From assembly GCF_000737325.1 (NCBI RefSeq), contig NZ_CP011125.1, positions 5,642,001 through 5,706,000 on the forward strand: a DNA stretch of 64,000 nucleotides. Reading direction: 5' to 3'. Origin of the DNA: Sandaracinus amylolyticus. Lineage in GTDB: Bacteria > Myxococcota_A > Polyangia > Polyangiales > Sandaracinaceae. Shown here piece after piece: positions 19,501 through 26,858 of this stretch (the first letter of the stretch is position 1; each line of letters begins with the position of its first letter). The position numbers and the translations under genes were made by a program. The notes beneath the pieces were generated by a model. The model made no database searches and was not told where the DNA came from. It saw nothing but the letters and a program-made list of their open reading frames with translations.

Positions 19501-19965
19501 GATCACGCGCGCGAGCGCCTCGCGCGCGACGACCGCGCATCGACGTCGGTGATCCTCGCGGTGCGCGGGCGCGATGCGGGATCGCTCCTCGCGGCCGAAG
19601 CGGGGCTGCACCGCTGGAAGCACGGCGAGCGGCGCGAGCACCTCGCGATCACGGTGCTGCGCACCGAAGGCTCGCTCGACGACGCACACTGGCGCTCGAC
19701 GACGCTCGTGGAGCCGCGTCCTCGCGGTGAGATCCCGGCGCGCGTCGCGACGGTGCGTGACTGGGACCTCCCGACGCGCTCGCTCGCGATCGTCGACGGG
19801 CGCGAGCGGCTCGCGATCGATGCCGCGCACGGCGCGCGCGAGCTCGAGGCGATCGTCTTCGAGCACCTCTGGCGCACGGGTGGAGGTCAGCCTGCCTCCG
19901 CCGTGCGCGGTGTGCTCGACGCGCCGAGCGACGCCGAGACGCTCGACGAGGAGGAGGCGTCGTGA
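16549..19965 (+). CDS. Clp/Hsp100-like AAA+ ATPase 1 with release-factor-like tail
   Basis: 1138 residues, GTG start without a ribosome site. Residues 1-220 replace the usual Clp N-domain and are unknown. Module 1: Walker A GAPLVGKS (about 251-258), pore loop AGMSFLGQWQERL, Walker B FLYFDDLGD with the catalytic Glu changed to Asp. Module 2: Walker A GPTGVGKT (about 525-532), Walker B VVLLDEIEKAHP, TSNLG, arginine-finger region FRPELVNRID. SIGI (643-646) sits where ClpA has its ClpP-binding IGL loop. After module 2 the last 330 residues start with charged helices, then SVILAVRGRDAGSLLAAEAG and LHRW. That compares with the G-x-x-AYGxLxxExGVHR core of the PCRF domain of release factors. No GGQ motif. 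First of three coupled genes. Confidence 0.85.
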   Translation: MSEGSNDVRGARELDSLALVQALPGGRALVRSPVEPGAIAFERESEAIEELRLFLAATLARARSAEHVARHALPIATTLHAVRAELRDPSLPRRIQRAIPIDVPCVVVPTGPDREGARDAWLLFPTLAAAGWVAAHEDVEVVAKREAARLLAALAPTPDARRALIGVAGHALEPMRVPLEASSDATSAAERKRRAQNEARKRADDLLRTVARPLHRELPEDAPPVLGRDREIAMLTALCATPETARVAIVGAPLVGKSAVVHAWIRRERAAGRAPRVYQTSAAQLVAGMSFLGQWQERLRRVIDAAETLSAFLYFDDLGDLLADRAEGSVDLVSSLKSWIEQGRLRLLGELSDDAADRLETRQPGFASLLHRVRVAPLERASTERALDAAVAWSRAHAPGRAVPDDAGRVAILDLAERFLPYQPFPGKALRLLDEIRAAEESEARADRAAPIDAARVFRAFSLASGVPEALLRPDRRLDASELRASFAARIAGQDEAVRRVVDTLCVVKADLAPGDKPLATFLFVGPTGVGKTELARTLAAHLFGSPDRLLRLDMSEYADPSAAMRLIGAEGGDGLLTRAVRQQPFCVVLLDEIEKAHPSVFDLLLQVTGEGRLTDGRGRIAYFHDAIVVMTSNLGATHRAASIGIGARDVPDDEHYLRAVERAFRPELVNRIDRIVPLHPLGTIEMRQVVRLLLARIEQRRGLVEHGIALVVSDAAADRLAVAGTSEHYGARALRRHVEDTLVAPAAHLLARLGDRARNAVVRVRNEDEPATKAPPLVRVAIDDLVIEIERGEGRTGRRDVVELEAITEVRRRAQAWLAAPAFTDVRARVELLVSEMSWGDVDERDRRRGDVPAREIGTLRTEHHRLADPSDRVITQMRELESIEELALTSVLAGRGAESLLADARASEWALRRALGRVFVAPLRADSIVLLVEERGGRTLDRWLLPLLDRESELGWVARLHLEGDRGDEWPVTRRWGPPRTIDHARERLARDDRASTSVILAVRGRDAGSLLAAEAGLHRWKHGERREHLAITVLRTEGSLDDAHWRSTTLVEPRPRGEIPARVATVRDWDLPTRSLAIVDGRERLAIDAAHGARELEAIVFEHLWRTGGGQPASAVRGVLDAPSDAETLDEEEAS

Positions 19966-22900
19966 GCCATCGCCTCTCGTTCCGCGTCGCGGTGTACGAA
20001 GTGCGCCACGGCGCGCACTGGGAGTGGACGACGCTGGGCGCTTCGCCGCACGTCGTGACGCGATCGGGCGCGTCCGCGCTCCGCGCGCAGCAGGCGCTCG
20101 TCGAGCGTCTTCGCGCGGTGCTCGAGGGCCTGCCCCCGGTCGAGCTCGCGCGGTTCGAGCCGGCGCGCGGCCTCGAGCTTCGACGCGTTCGCCTCGAGCT
20201 CTCGCTGAACGGCGCGCGCCTCGGTCGTCGCGCGCACGTCGGCGTGCACCCGATCGTGCTCGAGCCGCGATGGGCCACGCCCGCGGATCGCGTGACGCTC
20301 GTCTATCACCCGCTGCGTCAGCACGAGTGGTTCGCGCTCGATCCCGAGCGGCCGCTCGAGGACCAGGCGAGGCTCTTCTTCGCGTCGCGCTGGGCCGATC
20401 TGCGCGACGAGGAGCTCGAGGCGCTCACGACCGACGGCAAGGACTCGATCACCTCGATGTCGTTCTCGACGAAGGTGACGTCGCTGCTCGACGGCATCCC
20501 GGAGCGCGAGCGCGATCCCTTCGCCGATCTCGACCTCGACTCGATGGTCGATCGGCGCGGCACGAAGAAGCGCGGCGGGCTACGCGTGCTGCCGCGCATC
20601 GGCACGAACCTCACGGTGCGCGCGGCGGAGGGCACCCTCGCGATCGGCATGCCGCGCTCGCCGCACCGCGAGCAGCTGCAGCGCCTGATCTGCGCGCCGC
20701 GCAAGCAGTCGACGCTCGTCGTCGGAGCGCCCGGCGTGGGCAAGAGCACGCTCGTCGATCGCGCGATCGTCGATCTCCTCGACGCGGAGGGCTGGTCCGC
20801 GCACCGCAACCTCGATCGCGTCACCGAGGTCTGGTCGATCTCCGCGCGCCGCACGATCGCGGGCATGTCGCACCTCGGCGAGTGGGAGAAGCGCTGCATG
20901 GAGGTGCTCGCGGACTGTCGCGCGCGCCCGGTGGTGCTGCGCGTCGAGGACCTGCACACGTTCGGTCGCGCAGGGCGTCACACGGGCAGCGATCGCAGCT
21001 TCGCCGACGTGTTCCGCGGGCCGCTCGCGCGCGGCGAGATCGTGATGGTCGGCGAGGTGACGCCCGAGCAGCTCCAGCGCCTCGAGGACGACGCGCCGGG
21101 GTTCGCGGAGCTCTTCCAGCGCGTGCTGGTGCACGAGCCGCCGGTCGACGTCGTGCTGCGCATGATGTTCCACGAGGCGCGCCGCCTCGAGCACGAGCGC
21201 CGCGTGCGCTTCGCGCCCCTCGCGTACCGCGCGGTCCTCGATCTCGGCGGAGGGCTCTCGCCGGGACGCGCGTTCCCCGGCAAGGCGCTCGATCTGCTGC
21301 GCGCGGTCGGTCGCGCGCCGGAGCGCCCCGACGATCCGCCGCGCGCGGTCGGTCCGGCCGACGTCGTCGCGGAGCTCGCGCGCCGCACGGGGCTCCCCGC
21401 GTCGTTGGTCCAGCCGGATGTGCCGCTCGAGCCCGAGAGCGTCGAGGCGTTCTTCGCGCGCGACGTGATCGGCCAGCCCGCCGCGGTGCGCGCGGCGGTC
21501 GATCTCGCGATGCGCATCCGTGCCGGGCTCGTCGACCCGCGTCGTCCGTACGGCGTCTACCTCCTCACCGGTCCGACCGGCACCGGCAAGACCGAGCTCG
21601 CGCGCGCGATCGCGCGCTGGCTCTACGGCGGCGAGCAGCGCCTCGTGCGCATCGACATGGGCGAGCTCGGCCATCCCGGCGCGGTCGCACGCCTCATCGG
21701 CAACGCGTGGGACCCCGAGGGCCTGCTCACGCGGCGCGTGCGCGAGCAGCCGTTCTGCGTGGTGCTGCTCGACGAGATCGAGAAAGCGCACCCCGCGGTG
21801 CTGCAGCTCCTGCTGCAGCTGCTCGACGAAGGTCGCCTCACCGATGCCGCGGGCGTCACCGCCGACTTCACGCACACCGTCGTGGTGATGACGTCGAACC
21901 TCGGCGGTCGCACGGGCTCGGCGATCGGGTTCGATCCTTCGATGCAGGGACAGCGGCTCGACGTGCTGCGCGCGGTGCGCGAGTTCTTCCCGCCCGAGCT
22001 CTTCAACCGCATCGATCGCGTCGTGCCGTTCGATCCGCTCTCGCTCGAGGTCGCGGAGCGCGTCGCGGAGAAGGAGCTCTCGAAGCTGCTCGCGCGGCGT
22101 GGGCTCGCCGAGCGCGGCATCTACGTGTTCGCGAACGAGCGCGCCGTGACGCGGATCGCGCACGAGGCGTTCGACGTGAAGGGCGGCGCGCGCTCGGTGA
22201 AGCGCTGGCTCGAGGATCGCGTCGGCTCGTTGCTCGCGGAGGAGATCGCCGGAGGGCCGCGCGGGCGCATGCGGATCGTGCGCCTCGCCTCGGACGCGAG
22301 CGGGTTCAGCGCTCGCACCGATGCGCTGGTCGAGGCGGACCCCGTGCTCGCCGAGCACCCGATGGCCGCGCTCCTCGATCGTCCCGCGATCGAGCTCGAG
22401 CCGCTGCTGCCCGACGTGCTCGACGAGGTGCACGCGCTCGAAGAGCGCGGCGTCCTCGAGGAGCGCACGGGGACGCTGATGCAGCGACGACGCGCGCTCT
22501 CGGGCGAGGCGCGCGCGGATCTCGACGAGGTCCTTCATGCGGTCGAGCGCGTGCGTGATCGGCTCGCGGCGCTGCGCATCCGACTCGAGGGCTCGACCGA
22601 GTCCGAAGAGGACCGCTGGGAGCGATACGAGGACGAGCACGACCTCGCGGCGCCGAGCGTGCGCGCGACGAAGGCGCGACGTCGTCATCACGGTGAGCCG
22701 GGCAAGAGCGGCGACGCGCGGGTGCGCGAGCGCCCGATCGAGCGCGCCCTCGATCGCGCCGGGATGCTCGAGGTGATCACCGAGCGCGACCTGCTGCGTC
22801 GCGCGGTCGTACGCGCCGACGATCCGCGCCAGCACACCGTCGCGATCGAGCTCCTGCGCGTCGGTCGCGCGCGACGTGAGCGCAGCGCGAGCCTGCTCTC

Positions 22901-23423
22901 CGCGCTGCTCGGCGTGTACCTCGCGCCGCCGACCGATCACACCGTGATCGCGGCGCTCGTGCAGGAAGACGCGCGCATCGTGCAGCCGAGCGAGGCGCAG
23001 GGCGCGGATCACGTCGTCGTCGTCGCGAGCGGCCTGTGCATCCTCGATCGCCTCGAAGAAGAGACCGGCTGCCACGTGTGGCACTCGCTCGGCGGACACT
23101 CCGAGGTCGTGCGCGTGGCGATCACGCCGGTGCGCGCGGGCACCGATCCGCGCACGCTGCTCCGCGATCACCTCCACGCGCGACGCGCGTTCGAGCACGC
23201 GCTCGAGTCCGGCGCGTCACCGGTGCCACCGGATCCGACGGCGCTGCTCCCGGTCGTGCGGGTCCTGCGCTTCGATCCCCCGGTGCGCAGCGGTGAGAGC
23301 GCGCTCGCGGAGATCGAGGATCTGCGCCTCGCGTGGGCCGCGGCGTTCGAGGCCCGCGACATGATCACCGCGCTCTCGCGCGCGCTGCCGATCCGCGCGA
23401 GCCGCGAGGAGGCGCAACGATGA
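19962..23423 (+). CDS. Clp/Hsp100-like AAA+ ATPase 2 with release-factor-like tail
   Basis: 1153 residues. The GTG at 19962 overlaps the previous stop as GTGA and follows a GAGGAGGAGG ribosome site. The N-terminal 210 residues are not a Clp N-domain. Module 1: Walker A GAPGVGKST (about 256-264), pore loop AGMSHLGEWEKR, Walker B VLRVEDLHT, where the usual Asp-Glu pair reads Glu-Asp. Module 2: Walker A GPTGTGKT (about 537-544), VVLLDEIEKAHP, SNLGG, FFPPELFNRID; AIGF (654-657) matches a ClpP-loop tripeptide. The tail from about 780 is charged and helical, with a basic linker (ATKARRRHHGEPGKSG) and a PCRF-like core, HVVVVASGLCILDRLEEETG then CHVW. No GGQ. Probably forms a hetero-oligomer with the neighbouring ATPases. 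Confidence 0.85.
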   Translation: MSHRLSFRVAVYEVRHGAHWEWTTLGASPHVVTRSGASALRAQQALVERLRAVLEGLPPVELARFEPARGLELRRVRLELSLNGARLGRRAHVGVHPIVLEPRWATPADRVTLVYHPLRQHEWFALDPERPLEDQARLFFASRWADLRDEELEALTTDGKDSITSMSFSTKVTSLLDGIPERERDPFADLDLDSMVDRRGTKKRGGLRVLPRIGTNLTVRAAEGTLAIGMPRSPHREQLQRLICAPRKQSTLVVGAPGVGKSTLVDRAIVDLLDAEGWSAHRNLDRVTEVWSISARRTIAGMSHLGEWEKRCMEVLADCRARPVVLRVEDLHTFGRAGRHTGSDRSFADVFRGPLARGEIVMVGEVTPEQLQRLEDDAPGFAELFQRVLVHEPPVDVVLRMMFHEARRLEHERRVRFAPLAYRAVLDLGGGLSPGRAFPGKALDLLRAVGRAPERPDDPPRAVGPADVVAELARRTGLPASLVQPDVPLEPESVEAFFARDVIGQPAAVRAAVDLAMRIRAGLVDPRRPYGVYLLTGPTGTGKTELARAIARWLYGGEQRLVRIDMGELGHPGAVARLIGNAWDPEGLLTRRVREQPFCVVLLDEIEKAHPAVLQLLLQLLDEGRLTDAAGVTADFTHTVVVMTSNLGGRTGSAIGFDPSMQGQRLDVLRAVREFFPPELFNRIDRVVPFDPLSLEVAERVAEKELSKLLARRGLAERGIYVFANERAVTRIAHEAFDVKGGARSVKRWLEDRVGSLLAEEIAGGPRGRMRIVRLASDASGFSARTDALVEADPVLAEHPMAALLDRPAIELEPLLPDVLDEVHALEERGVLEERTGTLMQRRRALSGEARADLDEVLHAVERVRDRLAALRIRLEGSTESEEDRWERYEDEHDLAAPSVRATKARRRHHGEPGKSGDARVRERPIERALDRAGMLEVITERDLLRRAVVRADDPRQHTVAIELLRVGRARRERSASLLSALLGVYLAPPTDHTVIAALVQEDARIVQPSEAQGADHVVVVASGLCILDRLEEETGCHVWHSLGGHSEVVRVAITPVRAGTDPRTLLRDHLHARRAFEHALESGASPVPPDPTALLPVVRVLRFDPPVRSGESALAEIEDLRLAWAAAFEARDMITALSRALPIRASREEAQR

Positions 23424-25693
23424 GCCGCAAGACGATGCGCCTCTGGCTCGTGTCGCACGAGGACGGCCGCAAGAGCGGCTACGCGATGCGCAGCTGGGAC
23501 AGCCTCTTCGATCAGCCCGTCCCGAGCGCATACGGCGCGACCGAGGCGGAGGTGCGCGCAGCGATCGAGCGCACGCTCGCAGCCCGCATCGCGTCGGGCG
23601 AGGACACGATCGATCGTTACCTGTGGGACGAGACATTCCACGTGAGCTCGGTGCTCGTCGACGTCGCGCCGCTCTCGTTCGTCGAGAAGCAGCCCGTCGT
23701 CGGCTCGCGCACGATCCCGCTGCGCGTCCGCTACGCGTGGAGCCGCGTCGAGAGCGGCGCGATCCGCGTGATGCTGCCGCGCCTCGGGATGTGGCTCCTG
23801 CTCGAGGATCTCGAAGGCGCGCGCGCCGCGATCCAGCACGTCGTCGCGGGGGGTCTGCTCGGCGCGGCGGGACGCGCGCTCTACGAGCTGCGCGAAGAGC
23901 CCGACGAGGTCGTGCGCGAGTGGGACCCGGAGCTCACGACGCACACCACGACCGCCGAGGACGCCGAGGTGCACCATGCGCCGCCCACGCTGCGCGCGAT
24001 CGCCGAGGATCTCACCGCGCGCGCCACCGCGGGCCGCTTGCCCCAGCTCGTCGGCGACGACCCCACGTTCGACGCGACCGTCCCCGAGCTCGATCGCGAT
24101 CGTCCGCCGTCGCTGCTGCTCGTCGGCGGCGAGGGCGTCGGCAAGACGTCGTTCGTGCAGCGCTTCGCGAAGCGTCTCGCGTCGCAGCGCCGCGGCGGCA
24201 ACAAGCGCGGTCGACCGCGCCTCTGGTCCACGTCGCGCGACCGCATCCTCGCCGGCATGACGTATCTCGGCATGTGGCAGGAGCGCTGTCTCTCGCTCGT
24301 GGAGGAGCTCGCGAGCAGCGGCGATCTGCTGCACGTGGATCGCCTGCTCGCGCTGCTCGAGCGACAGCACGACGGCTCGAGCATCGCCGAGGTGCTCGGC
24401 CCCGCGATCGTCGCCGGCGAGATCCGCGTCGTCGCGGAGTGCACCGAGAGCGAGCTCGAGGAGTGCCGGCGTCGCGCCGGCGCGCTCGTCGACGCGTTCC
24501 GCGTGGTGCGCATCGACGAGCCCTCGCGGGACGCGATGCCTGCGTTCCTCTCGCTCTACCAGCAGCGCGTCCGCGGGCCCGCGTTCCATCCCGAGGCGTG
24601 GAAGCGCCTCGTGCGTCACCTCGACGCGTACCAGCGTCACCAGCGCTTTCCGGGCAAGGGCGTGCGCTTCCTCGACTGGATGGCGCGCCACACCGCGTCG
24701 ACCGAGAGCACCGCGACGCGCGTGTACCCCAGCGACGTCTCGCGCGCGTTCGCGCGCTTCTCCGGGCTTCCGCTCGAGCTGCTCGACGACGACGTCGCGT
24801 TCGGCTCCGCGAAGATCGCCGGCGCGCTGCGCGCGCGCGTGATCGGTCAGGACGACGCGTGCGCGACCGCGGCGCGCGTCCTCGCGCGCTTCAAGGCCGG
24901 GATGAACGATCCCGAGCGCCCGCTCGGATCACTCCTGTTCGTCGGATCCACCGGCGTCGGCAAGACCGAGCTCGCGAAGCAGATCGCGCGGTTCCTCTTC
25001 GGATCCGAGGAACGGATGATCCGCGTCGACATGAGCGAGTACCTCGCGCCCGGATCGGCGCCGCGCCTGCTCGCGTCGACGCCCGGCGCGAGCAGCCTCG
25101 CCGATCGCGTGCGCAAGGAGCCGCTCTCGCTCGTGCTGCTCGACGAGATCGAGAAGGCGCACCCCGAGGTGTTCGATCTGCTGCTCGGCGTGCTCGGGGA
25201 AGGCCGTCTCACCGACTCGCTCGGGCGGCTCGTCGACTTCCGCATGAGCCTCGTCGTGATGACGTCGAACCTCGGCGCGTCCGAGCCCGTCGCGCCCGGC
25301 TTCGGCGCCGCGCTCGAGCCCGACTTCGAGCGCGCGGTGCGCAGCGCGTTCCGCCCCGAGCTCTTCAACCGCATCGATCGCGTCGTGCGCTTCCGGAACC
25401 TCGCGCACGACGACCTGCTGCGCATCGTCGATCTCGAGCTCGCGTCGGCGGCGAAGCGCACGGGGCTGGTGCGGCGCGCGATCACGCTCGACGTCGACGC
25501 TGACGCTCGCACACGCCTCGCCGAGCTCGGCTGGCATCGCGCGCGCGGCGCGCGCCCGCTCCGGCGCGTGATCGAGGAGCGCGTGGTCACGCCCATCGCG
25601 GTGCTGCTCGCGGGGGCGCCCGAGCTCCGCGATCGCACGATGCGCGTGCGCGCCGAGCGCGGCGAGATCACCGTCGCGCTCGGCGCGTCCTGA
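23420..25693 (+). CDS. Clp/Hsp100-like AAA+ ATPase 3
   Basis: 757 residues. The ATG at 23420 overlaps the previous stop as ATGA, with GAGGAGG 7 bp before it. N-terminal 215 residues unknown, with hydrophobic-aromatic segments (MLPRLGMWLLLEDLEGA) that have counterparts in ATPases 1 and 2. Module 1: Walker A GGEGVGKT (about 236-243), pore loop AGMTYLGMWQERC, Walker B LLHVDRLLALL, where the catalytic Glu is Arg, so hydrolysis in this module is probably lost. Module 2: Walker A GSTGVGKT (about 510-517), LVLLDEIEKAHPEVF, TSNLGA, FRPELFNRID, all intact. PGF (626-628) sits at the ClpP-loop position. It ends soon after module 2 and lacks the long tail of the other two. Confidence 0.85.
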   Translation: MSRKTMRLWLVSHEDGRKSGYAMRSWDSLFDQPVPSAYGATEAEVRAAIERTLAARIASGEDTIDRYLWDETFHVSSVLVDVAPLSFVEKQPVVGSRTIPLRVRYAWSRVESGAIRVMLPRLGMWLLLEDLEGARAAIQHVVAGGLLGAAGRALYELREEPDEVVREWDPELTTHTTTAEDAEVHHAPPTLRAIAEDLTARATAGRLPQLVGDDPTFDATVPELDRDRPPSLLLVGGEGVGKTSFVQRFAKRLASQRRGGNKRGRPRLWSTSRDRILAGMTYLGMWQERCLSLVEELASSGDLLHVDRLLALLERQHDGSSIAEVLGPAIVAGEIRVVAECTESELEECRRRAGALVDAFRVVRIDEPSRDAMPAFLSLYQQRVRGPAFHPEAWKRLVRHLDAYQRHQRFPGKGVRFLDWMARHTASTESTATRVYPSDVSRAFARFSGLPLELLDDDVAFGSAKIAGALRARVIGQDDACATAARVLARFKAGMNDPERPLGSLLFVGSTGVGKTELAKQIARFLFGSEERMIRVDMSEYLAPGSAPRLLASTPGASSLADRVRKEPLSLVLLDEIEKAHPEVFDLLLGVLGEGRLTDSLGRLVDFRMSLVVMTSNLGASEPVAPGFGAALEPDFERAVRSAFRPELFNRIDRVVRFRNLAHDDLLRIVDLELASAAKRTGLVRRAITLDVDADARTRLAELGWHRARGARPLRRVIEERVVTPIAVLLAGAPELRDRTMRVRAERGEITVALGAS

Positions 25694-25696
25694 AGC

Positions 25697-26119
25697 TCAG
25701 CGATCAGCCTGGAGCACGTCGAGCTGCGCGAACAGATCGCGCGCGGTGCTCGGGTCGTCGCTGGTCACGGTGACGCGGTACACCGGTCCCCGCGGGTGCA
25801 CCGCGACCTGGGTGCGTCCGTCGGTCGCGCCGATGCGGCACGTCACGACGCGGTGCAGGTACGGCTGGTCCATGCCGGGCTCGGCGCGGACGTCGACGGC
25901 GATGCCGCGCGGATCTCGCATGAACGGCTTCGGATTGTCCGTGTAGACACGCTCCGCCGAGACCACGGTGAGCGGCGCATCGAACACCGCCGCGCTGCGC
26001 ACGCTCGGCTCGAGCTCGTCGCACGCGTTGGCGACCGTGGTCGCGCGCGACGTCTGAGCGCCGCCGCATCCGGCGGACACGAGGAGGAGCGATCCGACCA
26101 AGAGGTTTCGCAGGCGCAT
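25697..26119 (-). CDS. Small lipoprotein
   Basis: 140 residues from the ATG at 26119, which starts a lipoprotein signal (RNLLVGSLLLVSAGC). A start 57 bp upstream is open but would bury the signal. The mature part has two further Cys (NACDELEP and VVTCRIG) and beta-strand-like segments (TQVAVHPRGPVYRVTVTSD). Family not recognised. It converges on the AAA+ operon 3 bp from its stop and diverges from the response regulator gene. Confidence 0.75.
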   Translation of the reverse strand: MRLRNLLVGSLLLVSAGCGGAQTSRATTVANACDELEPSVRSAAVFDAPLTVVSAERVYTDNPKPFMRDPRGIAVDVRAEPGMDQPYLHRVVTCRIGATDGRTQVAVHPRGPVYRVTVTSDDPSTARDLFAQLDVLQADR

Positions 26120-26210
26120 GGCGCCGACCCTGGGGCTGCGACCAGCTCGCGACATGAGCAAGAACACCCAGGCCATCCCGGGAGGGACGCCCTAGGATTG
26201 GGGAGAGACC

Positions 26211-26858
26211 GTGCCCGGACGCGCGACCACGAAGCTGCTGATCGTCGACGACCAGACGATCTTCCGCGACATGCTCGTCGAATGGCTCGCCGCGCGCGAC
26301 GGCATCGAGATCGTCGGCGCGTTCTCCACGACGAACGAGGCGAGCCAGACGCTCGCGACGCGCGACGTCGACGTGCTGCTGCTCGACGTCGGTCTGCCGG
26401 GCGAGAGCGGGCTCGCGTTCCTGCGGCGGCTCGCCCCGGGTCGGCCGAAGCGCGTCGTGCTGGTCACCGCGCACGAGGAGCCGTGGGTGCTCGAGCAAGC
26501 CGTCTCGTCGCGCGCCCACGCGATCGTGATGAAGGGCGCGCCGCTCAGCGATCTCGCCACCGCGATCGATCGCGTCGTCGCGGGCGAGACCTTCTACTGT
26601 CGCCGCACGGCGGAGCTGCTGCGCCGTCACGCGGCGCGCCGCGAGCCCGCGGCCGAGCTCACCTCGCGCGAGCGCGAGATCCTCGCGCTCGTCGCCCGCG
26701 GTGCCACGTCGCGCGAGATCGCGGACGCGCTCGGCATCCGCGAGAAGACCGTGCAGAACCACCGCGCGAACCTGATGCAGAAGCTCGACATCCACGACGT
26801 CGCGAGCCTCACGCGCTTCGCGCTCGCGCACGGCCTCGTGACCGCGACCGGCAGCTGA
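26211..26858 (+). CDS. NarL/LuxR-type response regulator
   Basis: 215 residues, GTG start after GGGGAGAG. Receiver domain: acidic pair in LIVDDQ (about 13-14), phospho-acceptor Asp59 in VLLLDVGLPGESG, switch Thr in VTAHE, Lys in VMKGAP. C-terminal LuxR-type HTH from about 145 (LTSREREILALVARGATSREI, ALGIREKTVQNHR). A DNA-binding regulator activated by phosphorylation. The hybrid kinase follows with no gap, so the two are very likely a cognate pair. A weak TAGGAT lies at 26193-26198. Target genes unknown. Confidence 0.9.
   Translation: MPGRATTKLLIVDDQTIFRDMLVEWLAARDGIEIVGAFSTTNEASQTLATRDVDVLLLDVGLPGESGLAFLRRLAPGRPKRVVLVTAHEEPWVLEQAVSSRAHAIVMKGAPLSDLATAIDRVVAGETFYCRRTAELLRRHAARREPAAELTSREREILALVARGATSREIADALGIREKTVQNHRANLMQKLDIHDVASLTRFALAHGLVTATGS

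Noticed and set aside
20580..23198. 872-codon frame antisense to AAA+ ATPase 2
   Set aside because: No start signal or domain, and it is opposite strong AAA+ motifs.
18950..23420. Complete peptide chain release factor fused to the ATPases
   Set aside because: Only the PCRF-like part is suggested; no GGQ loop follows, so peptide release by these tails is not supported.
16549..25693. Type VI secretion ClpV
   Set aside because: No T6SS structural gene is nearby, the N-domains differ from ClpV, and three coupled ATPases are not a T6SS arrangement.
26120..26176. Earlier start for the small lipoprotein gene
   Set aside because: It would put 19 residues before the signal peptide and hide the lipobox; the ATG at 26119 fits better.
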